From JAPORK01 sp026710285 (GTDB taxonomy: Bacteria > Pseudomonadota > Gammaproteobacteria > Pseudomonadales > Endozoicomonadaceae), in assembly GCA_965201045.1 (NCBI GenBank), contig OZ241746.1, positions 744,001 through 808,000 of the forward strand: DNA of 64,000 bases. The letters run 5' to 3'. The position numbers and the translations under genes are program-made. Positions within the stretch are counted from its first letter, which is position 1. The number at the start of each line of letters is the position of its first letter. Positions 55,917 through 64,000 of the stretch are shown here, piece by piece. The notes below the pieces were generated by a model, which was not told where the DNA came from, searched no databases, and saw only the letters and a list, made by a program, of their open reading frames with translations.

Positions 55917-57689
55917 TTAGTATGTGCGCGCTGTCGGTGGAAATGGATCCATACTCTCAGGAGAAAAGTTAACCGCTCTATAGGTTACACGTTTATCTTT
56001 TTCAAAGAAGAGAGAGTGTTTCATCCAGTTTTCATCGTCACGCTTTTCAAAATCACTGCGTGCATGTGCACCACGGGATTCTTTACGATGTTCAGCAGTT
56101 ATTGCTGTAGCTTGTGCAACTGCAAATAAATTACTTAACTCCAGTGCTTCAATACGCGATGTATTGAATATTCTGCTTTTATCCCGCAGATGCATATGTT
56201 CAATTTGTTCTTTGAGATCTTCGAGTTTTTCAAGACCTGTATGCATACTGTTACCTTCACGAAAAACACCAAAATAAAGCTGCATAATATCCTGAAGTTT
56301 TTTGCGTAACACGCTGGGATCTTCGCCAGATACAGAATTGTCAAGCCTTCTTATACGCTTTGTTGCTTTTTCAATATCATCACTGTTAGGTGCTTTCAGG
56401 CTGAAGTTTTCCTGCATGTGTTTTTCAATTTGTTTACCTGCTGCACGACCAAATACAACTAAATCAAGTAATGAATTACCTCCTAAACGGTTGGCACCGT
56501 GTACGGATACACAGGCAGCTTCACCGCAGGCATATAAACCTTCAATAATTTTATCGTTTCCATCACTGTTTTGTGTTAATGCCTGACCGCCAATATTAGT
56601 AGGAATGCCGCCCATCATATAATGACAGGTTGGTATTACAGGAATTGGTTCTTTTACAGGATCAACATGTGCAAAAGTTTTGGACAGCTCACAAATACCC
56701 GGTAAGCGTAAATTTAATGTTTCAGCACCCAAATGATCCAGCTTAAGTAAAACATGATCTTTATCAGGACCCACACCACGACCTTCAAGAATTTCAATAA
56801 TCATTGCACGTGCAACAACATCACGACTAGCCAGGTCTTTTGCATTCGGTGCATAACGTTCCATAAAACGTTCTCCCTGACTATTTAACAGGTAACCACC
56901 TTCACCGCGACAGCCTTCGGTGACTAATACACCGGCGCCATGAATTCCGGTAGGATGAAATTGCCACATTTCCATATCCTGAGTCGGAAAACCAGCACGT
57001 AAGATCATACCAATACCATCACCTGTATTAATATGTGCATTGGTGGTAGAAGCATAAATTCTGCCTGCTCCTCCTGTGGCCAGAACAGTGGCATTAGCTT
57101 TTATATGAGAAAGTTCTCCAGTTTCTATATCAATAGCAATGACACCTGTTACCTGATCATCACCGTTTTTAACTAAATCAATAGCATACCATTCATTGAA
57201 AAAAGTTGTACCTGTTTTTAAGTTGGCCTGATACAGCGTGTGTAACAATGCATGCCCGGTCCGATCAGCGGCAGCACAGGTTCTTGCAGCCTGCCCGCCC
57301 CGTCCAAAATCTCTTGATTGTCCGCCAAATGGACGCTGATAAATTCGCCCGCTCTCTGTTCTTGAAAATGGTAATCCCATATGTTCAAGTTCAAAGACTG
57401 CTTCAGGCCCCACACGACACATGTATTCAATAGCATCCTGATCACCTAAATAGTCTGAACCTTTTACGGTATCATACATATGCCAGCGCCAGTTATCTTC
57501 AGGATCCATACTGCCAATAGCACAGGTGATCCCACCCTGTGCTGAAACTGTATGAGAGCGTGTAGGAAAAACTTTAGATATACAGGCAGTTTTAAGCCCG
57601 CTCTGTGTTAACTCAAGTGCCGCCCGAAGACCAGCACCTCCACCACCAATTACAATGGCATCAAAAGAGATAGCAGGGATTTTACCCAT
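55917..57689 (-). CDS. sdhA: Succinate dehydrogenase flavoprotein subunit
   Basis: 590 aa. FAD dinucleotide-binding VIGGGGAGLRAALEL, the covalent-flavin His in RSHTVSAQGGI, substrate region HPTGIHGAGVLVTEGCRGEGG and HYMMGGIPTN, and the FAD block HGANRLGGNSLLDL. It catalyses succinate oxidation to fumarate. 3 bp behind sdhD. Confidence 0.98.
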   Translation of the reverse strand: MGKIPAISFDAIVIGGGGAGLRAALELTQSGLKTACISKVFPTRSHTVSAQGGITCAIGSMDPEDNWRWHMYDTVKGSDYLGDQDAIEYMCRVGPEAVFELEHMGLPFSRTESGRIYQRPFGGQSRDFGRGGQAARTCAAADRTGHALLHTLYQANLKTGTTFFNEWYAIDLVKNGDDQVTGVIAIDIETGELSHIKANATVLATGGAGRIYASTTNAHINTGDGIGMILRAGFPTQDMEMWQFHPTGIHGAGVLVTEGCRGEGGYLLNSQGERFMERYAPNAKDLASRDVVARAMIIEILEGRGVGPDKDHVLLKLDHLGAETLNLRLPGICELSKTFAHVDPVKEPIPVIPTCHYMMGGIPTNIGGQALTQNSDGNDKIIEGLYACGEAACVSVHGANRLGGNSLLDLVVFGRAAGKQIEKHMQENFSLKAPNSDDIEKATKRIRRLDNSVSGEDPSVLRKKLQDIMQLYFGVFREGNSMHTGLEKLEDLKEQIEHMHLRDKSRIFNTSRIEALELSNLFAVAQATAITAEHRKESRGAHARSDFEKRDDENWMKHSLFFEKDKRVTYRAVNFSPESMDPFPPTARTY

Positions 57690-57692
57690 GGC

Positions 57693-58067
57693 TTAAAGCC
57701 CCCAAATAATTTGTATGCCCCAAATTAAATAAACCAGTAACAGTAATGCAAAAAAAGACTGGAAAAAAAGTCTGAACCATATTGCTTTGCTGGATTGCAT
57801 TCGTTCAGTAAAATAATCTGTAGAAATAGTCCACGCTCCAACCCATGCATGTAATACCATTGATAGTAGGGCTAACAGAGTGAAAACTTTCATTGCTGTT
57901 GTTGAAAACAGACCAGACCAGGTATAAAAATTTATTTTTGGATGACATATCAGATATACCAGTAAAAAAATAAAATATGCGCTGAGTACAACAGATGTAG
58001 CACGCTGAATGATCCAATCACGCAAACCGCTTCCGGATAAACTTGTTGCATTAGTTACCATATCCAT
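57693..58067 (-). CDS. sdhD: Succinate dehydrogenase membrane anchor subunit
   Basis: 124 aa with three transmembrane helices. The LHAWVGAWTISTDYF motif supplies the quinone-binding/heme-near residues as in E. coli SdhD. Its start overlaps the end of sdhC by 13 bp, with a TTGGAGT ribosome binding site inside sdhC. Confidence 0.92.
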   Translation of the reverse strand: MDMVTNATSLSGSGLRDWIIQRATSVVLSAYFIFLLVYLICHPKINFYTWSGLFSTTAMKVFTLLALLSMVLHAWVGAWTISTDYFTERMQSSKAIWFRLFFQSFFALLLLVYLIWGIQIIWGL

Positions 58068-58429
58068 ACTCCAAGTAATATTACCGCAATCACTGTAAGT
58101 ATTAATACTATAGCAGCTGCGGTTTTACCAGAATCTTTTTCTTCGGCAAACCCCATGTCCGCAATAAGGTGTTTAACTCCGGCAATAAAGTGATAAGCCA
58201 GTGTTGACAATAATATCCATGCTACAAATTTTATCCAGGGCGTTTGTAAATTACTTTTTAAGGCATTGAAGGTTTCTGCATCTTCAAGGGATTGCCTTAG
58301 CGCGTAGAGAAAGAATGCGATAAAAAACAGCAAAAAAAATCCTGAAATACGGTGCAGAATCGATGTATACGCTGTTAGCGGAAATTTTACAGAAGTTAAT
58401 TTTAAGTTAACAGGTCTTTTTTTATTCAC
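58055..58429 (-). CDS. sdhC: Succinate dehydrogenase cytochrome b556 subunit
   Basis: 124 aa, three transmembrane helices, GTG start. SILHRISGFFLLFF is the family signature and HFIAGVKHLIADMGF carries the heme-ligand His. First gene of the sdhCDAB-sucAB-lpd-sucCD block; its promoter should lie just upstream. Confidence 0.93.
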   Translation of the reverse strand: MNKKRPVNLKLTSVKFPLTAYTSILHRISGFFLLFFIAFFLYALRQSLEDAETFNALKSNLQTPWIKFVAWILLSTLAYHFIAGVKHLIADMGFAEEKDSGKTAAAIVLILTVIAVILLGVWIW

Positions 58430-59188
58430 GGTAAATACTCTTATGCAACTGATCTAACAGTAAATAAGCATTTTAAAGTCTCTAAGCATTGTTGGTAGTA
58501 AAGACTTTAAAAAAATACTTAAGCCACCAATTTTCCTGTAAGATTAATTAAAACCGATTTTGTCTGATTGGCACAAAAAAACAAGTGACAATCTAATTTT
58601 TTTATAAATGTTTCCTAAAAAGTACCACATTTTTTTAATATATGAAAATCAATTTCAATGATTTCTTATATTTAATCTGAATATTTTATACCTGACAAAA
58701 TGGATAGCAATTATTCAAATAACAAGGCAAGATCATACTTTTATAAAAAATTATTTGATGGCAAAATAGAGCTTTTATGTTACAGGGACATTGTGATGTC
58801 ATTTTAAATAATTTTAGTCAATTGGATGATCCCCGACTAGAAATCAACAAAAAACATAATTTCCTAGAATGGTTTTTATTGGTTTTTTTATTTTTCAGGT
58901 ATAAAAATTTTTACCCCATTATTTATCAACATACCAAGAGCAACATCTTTTTTGCCGGTCAGAATTAAGCCGTTCAGCTGCCAACTAAAAAAATGATTTG
59001 TAAGGGCAGGCTCTTAATAAAAGAAATCGTATGTGGTGACTATTTCTGAAAGTTACTGCCCCTGAGTAACTTTAATTGCATTGTACCTGCCTGCTCTGAT
59101 GAATTTATCCGAATTTGTTACGATCAAAATCTACAAAAATTAAATGCACGGATTATTGTTTGCAGGTACTTCGTTTCAAAGGTTTGCT
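58430..59188. other. Intergenic region upstream of the sdh operon
   Basis: About 760 bp, AT-rich. It must contain the sdh promoter. In many gammaproteobacteria gltA lies divergently here, but no such gene is present; a 63-codon open frame at 58777 has no protein character. Confidence 0.6.
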
Positions 59189-60022
59189 TTATCTTAAAAT
59201 TAAATGGTTAGCTAATGACCAGACTTTGCTTAAATCGTCCCACCACAAAAAAACAATAATACCTGCTGCTGAAAGCCACGGTCCAAATGGCATCGGAATA
59301 TGACGTGAACGTCCAAAAAATATCATTAAAAAAATACCTGTAATGCTTCCCATTAAAGAAGAAAGCAAAATAATAGCCGGCAAAGCCTGCCAGCCACACC
59401 ACGCACCCAATGCCGCCAGTAATTTAAAGTCACCATAACCCATACCTTCTTTCCCGGTAATAAGTTTAAAAATCCAGTAAACACTCCACAAAAAAAGGTA
59501 ACCTGCTATAGCGCCTGTCACCGCCGATTCCAGTGAAGTAAACGGGTAATTTATATTTGCAATCAGACCAAGCCACAGCAACGGGAGAGTAATATTGTCT
59601 GGCAGTAATTGTTCATTAATATCAATAACTGTCAGTGTTAATAGTCCCCATAAAAAAATAGCTGTCATCAATGCTGCAAAAGAAATTCCGTAATGATACA
59701 GCGAAAACCAGCTGATTAAGGCAGATAAACTTTCAACCAGAGGATACTGTTTACTAACAGACAGATGGCAATGGGCGCAACGCCCCTTCAAAAGCAGATA
59801 ACTAAACAATGGAATATTATCTCTTATGCGTAATTTATGCTCACATTGCGGACAGTGAGAATGCGGGAAGCACAAGTTGAAAGCTTTCTTTGCCGGTAGG
59901 TTTTGGTTCATCATGCGAGGTAGGCGGTAAATAACAACATTGAGAAAACTACCCACAACAAGCCCAAAAATAGTTGTAAGGATTTGTATAACGTAAAATT
60001 TATTATCTGTAAATAGAAACAC
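59189..60022 (-). CDS. pilD: Prepilin leader peptidase / N-methyltransferase
   Basis: Bifunctional membrane enzyme that cleaves and N-methylates type IV pilins and type II secretion pseudopilins. 277 aa. Zn-type CPQC...CAHC domain at ~residues 57-84, catalytic Asp in TVIDINEQLLPD and the GxGD motif MGYGDFKLLAALG; several transmembrane helices follow. The pilB and pilC genes usually next to it are absent. A functional pilus or secretion system elsewhere is implied. Confidence 0.93.
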   Translation of the reverse strand: MFLFTDNKFYVIQILTTIFGLVVGSFLNVVIYRLPRMMNQNLPAKKAFNLCFPHSHCPQCEHKLRIRDNIPLFSYLLLKGRCAHCHLSVSKQYPLVESLSALISWFSLYHYGISFAALMTAIFLWGLLTLTVIDINEQLLPDNITLPLLWLGLIANINYPFTSLESAVTGAIAGYLFLWSVYWIFKLITGKEGMGYGDFKLLAALGAWCGWQALPAIILLSSLMGSITGIFLMIFFGRSRHIPMPFGPWLSAAGIIVFLWWDDLSKVWSLANHLILR

Positions 60023-60398
60023 AATATTTCCTGTTAGTCAGTTCGGTAGCGCCAAGAAAGTTGTTTTAGAGTATTATAACTGCAAGAAAAAAAATTTTAT
60101 ACCAACTTTGTTGCTCATTTATCTGTTACAGCATGGTAACTGACAATCAGGCAATAATGAGTTGTATCTTTTATTTCGTGCGAGTAATCACCCATAATTG
60201 TGGCTCCCCTGCTAAACTATACTCTCAATCGTAAAATGCTGGATTTTATTTGCAATTAACCTCATTAATAACAAACACTTATAAAAATTAAATCCAGTGC
60301 CTTTACATTGAATGAGCATATGTTCTGTGTTATGCTTGACGCAGGATGTAAACCAAAAACAAAAAAGAGATTTTATAGACAGAAAAGAGAAAACAATA

Positions 60399-60806
60399 GT
60401 GAAAAATCAGCAGTTAAAAAAAGTAGGTCTTAAAGTTACGGTACCACGCTTGCGCATACTCCAGGTACTCGAATCTTCTGATAAAACCCATTTTAGCGCC
60501 GAGGATGTGTATAAGGCACTTCTGGATATAAGAGAAGATGTCAGCCTTGCCACAATTTATCGGGTTTTAACTCAATTTGAGAGAGCCGGATTAGTCAATC
60601 GACATAAATTTGAAGAAGGTCATGCTGTTTTTGAGCTGGCCAACAGTGAACATCATGATCATATGGTTTGTATTGATACAGGTGAAATTATTGAATTTCA
60701 GAATGAATTGATTGAAAAAGCGCAGAACGAAATCGCTAATGCACATGGCTATGAATTAGTTGACCACACATTAGTTCTGTATGTAAAAAAGTTAAAAAAA
60801 ACTTAG
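60399..60806 (+). CDS. fur: Ferric uptake regulator Fur
   Basis: Iron-responsive repressor, 135 aa from the GTG at 60399 (VKNQQLKKVGLKVTVPR); an ATG at 60312 would add 29 unrelated residues. DNA-binding helix HFSAEDVYKALLDIREDVSLATIYRVLTQF, then the metal-site loop HHDHMVCIDTGEIIEF and LVDHTLVLYVKK. The second Cys of the E. coli zinc site is Thr and the Cys-rich tail is absent, as in Pseudomonas Fur, so this is not a defect. Divergent from pilD across ~370 bp. Confidence 0.93.
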   Translation: MKNQQLKKVGLKVTVPRLRILQVLESSDKTHFSAEDVYKALLDIREDVSLATIYRVLTQFERAGLVNRHKFEEGHAVFELANSEHHDHMVCIDTGEIIEFQNELIEKAQNEIANAHGYELVDHTLVLYVKKLKKT

Positions 60807-60997
60807 ATCACCAAAATATACCATAAACTATTTAACCAGTTTGCAAGCCATATCATCTGTTTTAAGTGCAAACATTAAGTGAAAATGATTTCATAAAACA
60901 TATGGATCAGACCAAATAAATTTTGTAAAAAAAGCTTCTTGTTTTCATGTCTGTGTCCAAAAAAAATGATGGTTACAAACATGCGTGGGCAATTTTG

Positions 60998-61123
60998 TGA
61001 TGTGGTCAACCTTTTTATTACAACCCAGTTAAGAAACATTTTCTAATTTTGTCATTTTATCTCTCCAGTTTTGGATATATTATATACCTTAACTGGATTG
61101 GTAGTTTTCAAGGTACCACATCA
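60998..61123. mobile_element. 126-bp MITE derived from the IS3 element by internal deletion
   Basis: Reverse-oriented copy in which the IS3 right end (TGATGTGGTCAACC...AGTTAAGAAACATTTT) is joined near 61047 directly to its left end (...GGTACCACATCA), matching both ends of the 39872-41145 element with few changes. Flanking TTG duplications (60995-60997 and 61124-61126) show it moved as a unit. No transposase remains. Confidence 0.92.
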
Positions 61124-61236
61124 TTGACCTTGTTAGAGTCTGTTGATGCTTTGGTAATATCTATACCCGGATGATCATCCGGCTCAACATTGAGGGCTGC
61201 TTTTATTGTTGTGTTGTAAGCTTTCTGAACTTATGC

Positions 61237-61441
61237 CAGGGCTTACGCACCAAGAGAATCATTCTCATTTGGAGCTTCATATAACACTTTTTTGAGACTC
61301 AATCTGTGCATTTTAACTTCTAACTGACAGTTGATCAGTCTTTGATAAGGTATAAAACTATGAATATCTGTACATTTTTTTCTTAAAAAGTAATTGTTTT
61401 ATTTGGTTATTAAGAATCATTCTCTTGGTGCGTAAGCCCTG
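61237..61441. mobile_element. 205-bp MITE, second intact copy
   Basis: Same length and terminal repeats as 41443-41647, with a 10-bp duplication GAACTTATGC at 61227-61236 and 61442-61451. A few point differences show independent insertion. It lies just downstream of comEA. Confidence 0.95.
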
Positions 61442-61589
61442 GAACTTATGCAAACTAGTTTCAATTGGCTGGGCGGTTTTTTAGCGAACTTTCTGGTCTT
61501 TAGGTTTCATAGCTGTTTGCTCTTAATGCTTTATAGCCACGGCAAGAACAAACAGCAGCACATTTTTATTTACAGAACAACCTGGATCC

Positions 61590-61895
61590 TCACTTATCCG
61601 CAGTTAAACGATCCTTATTGTCTTCAAAGATTTTTTTACCAACTCCTCTAACATTCATTAGGTCTTCTACATTACTAAACGGTTTTTGTTTGCGATGCTC
61701 AATAATTGCCTTGGCCAGACTAGGACCCACACCATCTAATTGCTGTAATTCTTCTTCACCAGCTGTATTAATATTGATCTTAGCAGCCTTTACATTAGTT
61801 GTATTGGTATTGCTCTTATCAGCCTCTGTATTTGCAAAGACTGAAGATGATAGCGGTAGGATGAGAGAGATAATAATCAAAAATGTTCTAAGCAT
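61590..61895 (-). CDS. comEA: ComEA-family helix-hairpin-helix DNA-binding protein
   Basis: 101 aa with a signal peptide (~1-21, ending SSVFA) and a HhH tandem: ININTAGEEELQQLDGVGPSLAKAIIEHR and SNVEDLMNVRGVGKKIFED. Periplasmic ComEA proteins bind incoming DNA during natural transformation. Together with pilD it suggests a competence or type IV pilus potential, though other com genes are outside the window. The 205-bp MITE ends about 140 bp beyond its stop codon. Confidence 0.88.
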   Translation of the reverse strand: MLRTFLIIISLILPLSSSVFANTEADKSNTNTTNVKAAKININTAGEEELQQLDGVGPSLAKAIIEHRKQKPFSNVEDLMNVRGVGKKIFEDNKDRLTADK

Positions 61896-62103
61896 TTTAA
61901 GTCGTTCCTCTTAAAAAGAAAGATTTTTAATAAATACTACTCATAAATAATTTACATGTAATTAATTATTATAACAACATAATAAAATCAAATCTTTTTG
62001 TGAATAGTCAAAATTTCGGTCAACTTATGAAAGAATACAGATATTTTTGTATATGAGTTGTCATCTTGATAAATGAACAAACTGGTTTAGCCAGATTTAG
62101 ATC

Positions 62104-63813
62104 CTACATTCCCGCGATCTCCATTTGGATTCCATAAATTAAACAGGCTGTTTTTCCAAGAAGCCTGATAATTTTTATCCTTGTATCATTTAGGTTAGTT
62201 ATCATTGCACGGAAACTTTTTTCTGCAGGGTTATATAGCTTGACAATCGCAATACCTTCCATCAACTGGAAAATCCAGCGCATTGTCGGATTTTTAACAG
62301 GTTTTCCCAGTTGGTTTGGAAGGGTTTCATTTGCTAATTTAAGTGATTTCCTGAGTTTGTGCTGAGCGTAATTATATACTAGCAGACATAGTGTCATCAC
62401 CATCATGAGAGCTTCGATTCGCTGACGCTTCTTAACAAAAAAAGAGTCCACCATGAACCAGGGATCTTTTAAAAACCGAAAGCCTCGTTCCACACCCTGC
62501 TGCTCTTTATAAGCGGCAAATAATGCTTCATCAGAAAGTGTATTTTTATCCAGATTATTGGTCGCAATAATAAAACGACCCTTCCGATGCAGCTCTTGTT
62601 CAATTACCTTTTGATTACGTGTAATTGTGCTTTGGATTTTATAACCAGCCAATACTTTTTCCACCTCGGATTTAGGACGACCTCTGCCAGGATTTTTAAA
62701 AACGGGAGTCACATACAAATCAATCCGATGATAACGGTATCGTTTAGCACACTGCTCTCCGGCTGAAAAAGCATCTTCTTCACAGGAAAATATTTTATTG
62801 CCCAGACGCCAACAGGCTTTTTTAAGTTCTTCTTCCTGCCGAGTAAGTTTTTTTTCAAAAGTTTTCTTTTCGCGCTGATAAGCTTGCTCTGATGATATAA
62901 TTAGCCAGCGTTGCTCAATATCTCCATAATAGCTTGCATGAGAGCTATATTTATACCCGGTATCGAGAGTGGTCCAATCAAAGGAATCATCTGGCTGACT
63001 CAGCAAACCTTTCACCTCAGACAAGGTCTCCGGTACCCGACTAACCCAATGGTACATATTTGAACTGAGTAGCTTGTCTTTGTTATATAGAGCAGAATCT
63101 GCTACCCAGGTAAATTCATCTCCCTGTTTAAGAGCTGACTGAAAGTCACGAACTCGCTTAATAGTTTCGGTAAATGTTTTTTTATCAGAACTATTACCAT
63201 TGTGCGGTTCCATCCAAAAAGGAATGTCTGCCGAACCACTGGTAGCCATAGAAAGCATTACTTGCTTCAGATCAGGGCGATGATCCTTAGAATATCCATG
63301 TCGCACCTCTATTTCCTGAGGTTCTGTGTCATTATACTGCCCCTGTAATGCAAAACTGGTAGAATCCAAATGGGCAAATTTACTCAATAGCCCATGATCC
63401 AGCGCTATACCAAAAGCAATCTCTGAATATAAACGGCTGGTACCATATGCATAAATTTCATCAAGCGTTTTCCCGAGAGTATGGTCATCCAGCTGTTCAG
63501 CTACAATGTTTTCTTCAAATAACTGCCCAATTGCTTTGCTCTGAAAAAATTGCGGAGTCAAATATAAACGGCGGTTGGTAAAGCCCAGTCCGTTGATAAT
63601 CATTGCCATTACTGCAACGCCGGGTTGAATAACACGTCTTGGATCATTGCTACCAATGCACTGGTTAATTCTTTTTGTAATATCCAGGTCTCGACAGGCA
63701 GCTGCTACCAATCCATGATGGTCCATGACTTCTGTTGTCGTGTTATCTTCAGCAATTTCTAATGTTGCTATCCTGAATCCTGATTTAATAGTTTTTAAAT
63801 ACATGATTATCAT
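62104..63813 (-). CDS. IS1634-family transposase
   Basis: 569 aa, full-length for this family. N-terminal region with VAVMAMIINGLGFTNRRLY, DDE part with HLDSTSFALQG, then GYSKDHRPDLKQVMLSM and WVADSALYN (catalytic Asp), and the C-terminal EQQGVERGFRFLKDPWFM glutamate block. ATG at 63813 is listed; ATG at 63804 is also possible. No clear terminal inverted repeats could be defined by eye. Confidence 0.93.
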   Translation of the reverse strand: MIIMYLKTIKSGFRIATLEIAEDNTTTEVMDHHGLVAAACRDLDITKRINQCIGSNDPRRVIQPGVAVMAMIINGLGFTNRRLYLTPQFFQSKAIGQLFEENIVAEQLDDHTLGKTLDEIYAYGTSRLYSEIAFGIALDHGLLSKFAHLDSTSFALQGQYNDTEPQEIEVRHGYSKDHRPDLKQVMLSMATSGSADIPFWMEPHNGNSSDKKTFTETIKRVRDFQSALKQGDEFTWVADSALYNKDKLLSSNMYHWVSRVPETLSEVKGLLSQPDDSFDWTTLDTGYKYSSHASYYGDIEQRWLIISSEQAYQREKKTFEKKLTRQEEELKKACWRLGNKIFSCEEDAFSAGEQCAKRYRYHRIDLYVTPVFKNPGRGRPKSEVEKVLAGYKIQSTITRNQKVIEQELHRKGRFIIATNNLDKNTLSDEALFAAYKEQQGVERGFRFLKDPWFMVDSFFVKKRQRIEALMMVMTLCLLVYNYAQHKLRKSLKLANETLPNQLGKPVKNPTMRWIFQLMEGIAIVKLYNPAEKSFRAMITNLNDTRIKIIRLLGKTACLIYGIQMEIAGM

Positions 63814-63904
63814 AACTATTTTATATTTAAATAATCAATGAGTAAGATCACGGAAATATCGGTTAGATAATATCAACTTTCGGATAATTTCAATACTACT
63901 TCAT

Positions 63905-64000
63905 CCGTATGCTGTGCTTGTCAAAGCCAGAAGAGATGCAATCAGACTTCAAGTTCAGCTTGTGGGCGTGTCCGTTGGAGGTGGTATGTTCGGACAGAGG
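63905..64000. repeat. Degenerate copy of the dispersed inverted repeat (right edge)
   Basis: GCTGTGCTTGTCAAAGCC and GACTTCAAGTTCAGC recall the hairpin arms at 15735 and 15772 but are mutated. The copy may continue past the window. Confidence 0.5.

Larger units (their letters stand above)
60807..61589. other. Gap filled mostly by two MITEs
   Basis: Between fur and comEA (~780 bp). It contains the 126-bp IS3-derived MITE and the 205-bp MITE described below, and otherwise short AT-rich stretches without genes. Confidence 0.6.

Noticed and set aside
59051..59070. GTTACT/AGTAAC hairpin as terminator
   Set aside because: Short stem, no T tract, and no gene ending there.
60312..60398. N-terminal extension of Fur from ATG 60312
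   Set aside because: Homologous Fur sequences begin at the KxVGLKVTxPR block; the extension is unrelated and likely leader DNA.
60660..60700. Loss of a zinc-site cysteine in Fur taken as degeneration
   Set aside because: The CxDTGE form is normal for Pseudomonas-type Fur.

Overview
The window is AT-rich chromosomal DNA of a gammaproteobacterium. Three things support this: a complete sdhCDAB-sucAB-lpd-sucCD block with lpd between sucB and sucCD (a Pseudomonas-like order), a Pseudomonas-type short Fur, and a FleQ-like sigma-54 activator. Ankyrin proteins, a eukaryotic-type protein kinase, a serpin, an Rhs toxin tip, an array of secreted cysteine-rich proteins and many decaying insertion sequences suggest a host-associated lifestyle. 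Remnants of a dihydroxypropanesulfonate (DHPS) pathway hint at marine ancestry. An Oceanospirillales/Endozoicomonadaceae-like symbiont or parasite is my best guess; this is inference, not proof.

Layout. 1-5.7 kb: the 3' part of an Rhs gene, then dacB, mpg, fliO and fleQ on the minus strand. 6.07-11.85 kb: tRNA-Ser(UGA) used as attachment site by a small satellite-like integrative element (tyrosine integrase, two AlpA-type regulators, primase-helicase, two hypothetical genes), closed by a degenerate copy of the tRNA 3' end. 12-15.6 kb: two tandemly duplicated secreted ankyrin genes with duplicated upstream DNA. 16-22 kb: pykA, a membrane protein, fkpB-lspA, gmhB-plsC. 22.3-26.4 kb: a Ser/Thr kinase and a more GC-rich fragment of an hpsNOP-like sulfonate operon, truncated at both ends; one truncation is an in-frame transposase chimera. 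26.6-33.1 kb: deoxycytidylate deaminase, prmA and the str operon (rpsL-rpsG-fusA-tuf).

33.8-42.3 kb is the most unusual part: five tandem units of about 1.12 kb, each with a conserved 330-bp block, a conserved upstream region, a gene for a roughly 180-aa secreted six-cysteine protein, and a terminator hairpin. Unit 2 has expanded by a heptamer microsatellite. Unit 5 was interrupted by an IS630 element that itself carries an intact IS3 element, and also by a 205-bp MITE placed exactly at the ribosome binding site. 42.7-46.9 kb: a signal-peptide serpin, IS4 and IS66 remnants, a one-TM protein with a hydrophilic tail, and a 58-aa secreted peptide with six mature cysteines and a natural HHHH C-terminus.

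47-58.4 kb: the TCA-cycle block on the minus strand (sdhC, sdhD, sdhA, sdhB, sucA, sucB, lpd, sucC, sucD), which together carry 2-oxoglutarate through succinyl-CoA and succinate to fumarate. 59-64 kb: pilD, fur, comEA, two further MITEs (one an internally deleted copy of the IS3 element above) and an IS1634-family transposase. PilD and ComEA together hint at type IV pilus and DNA-uptake functions.
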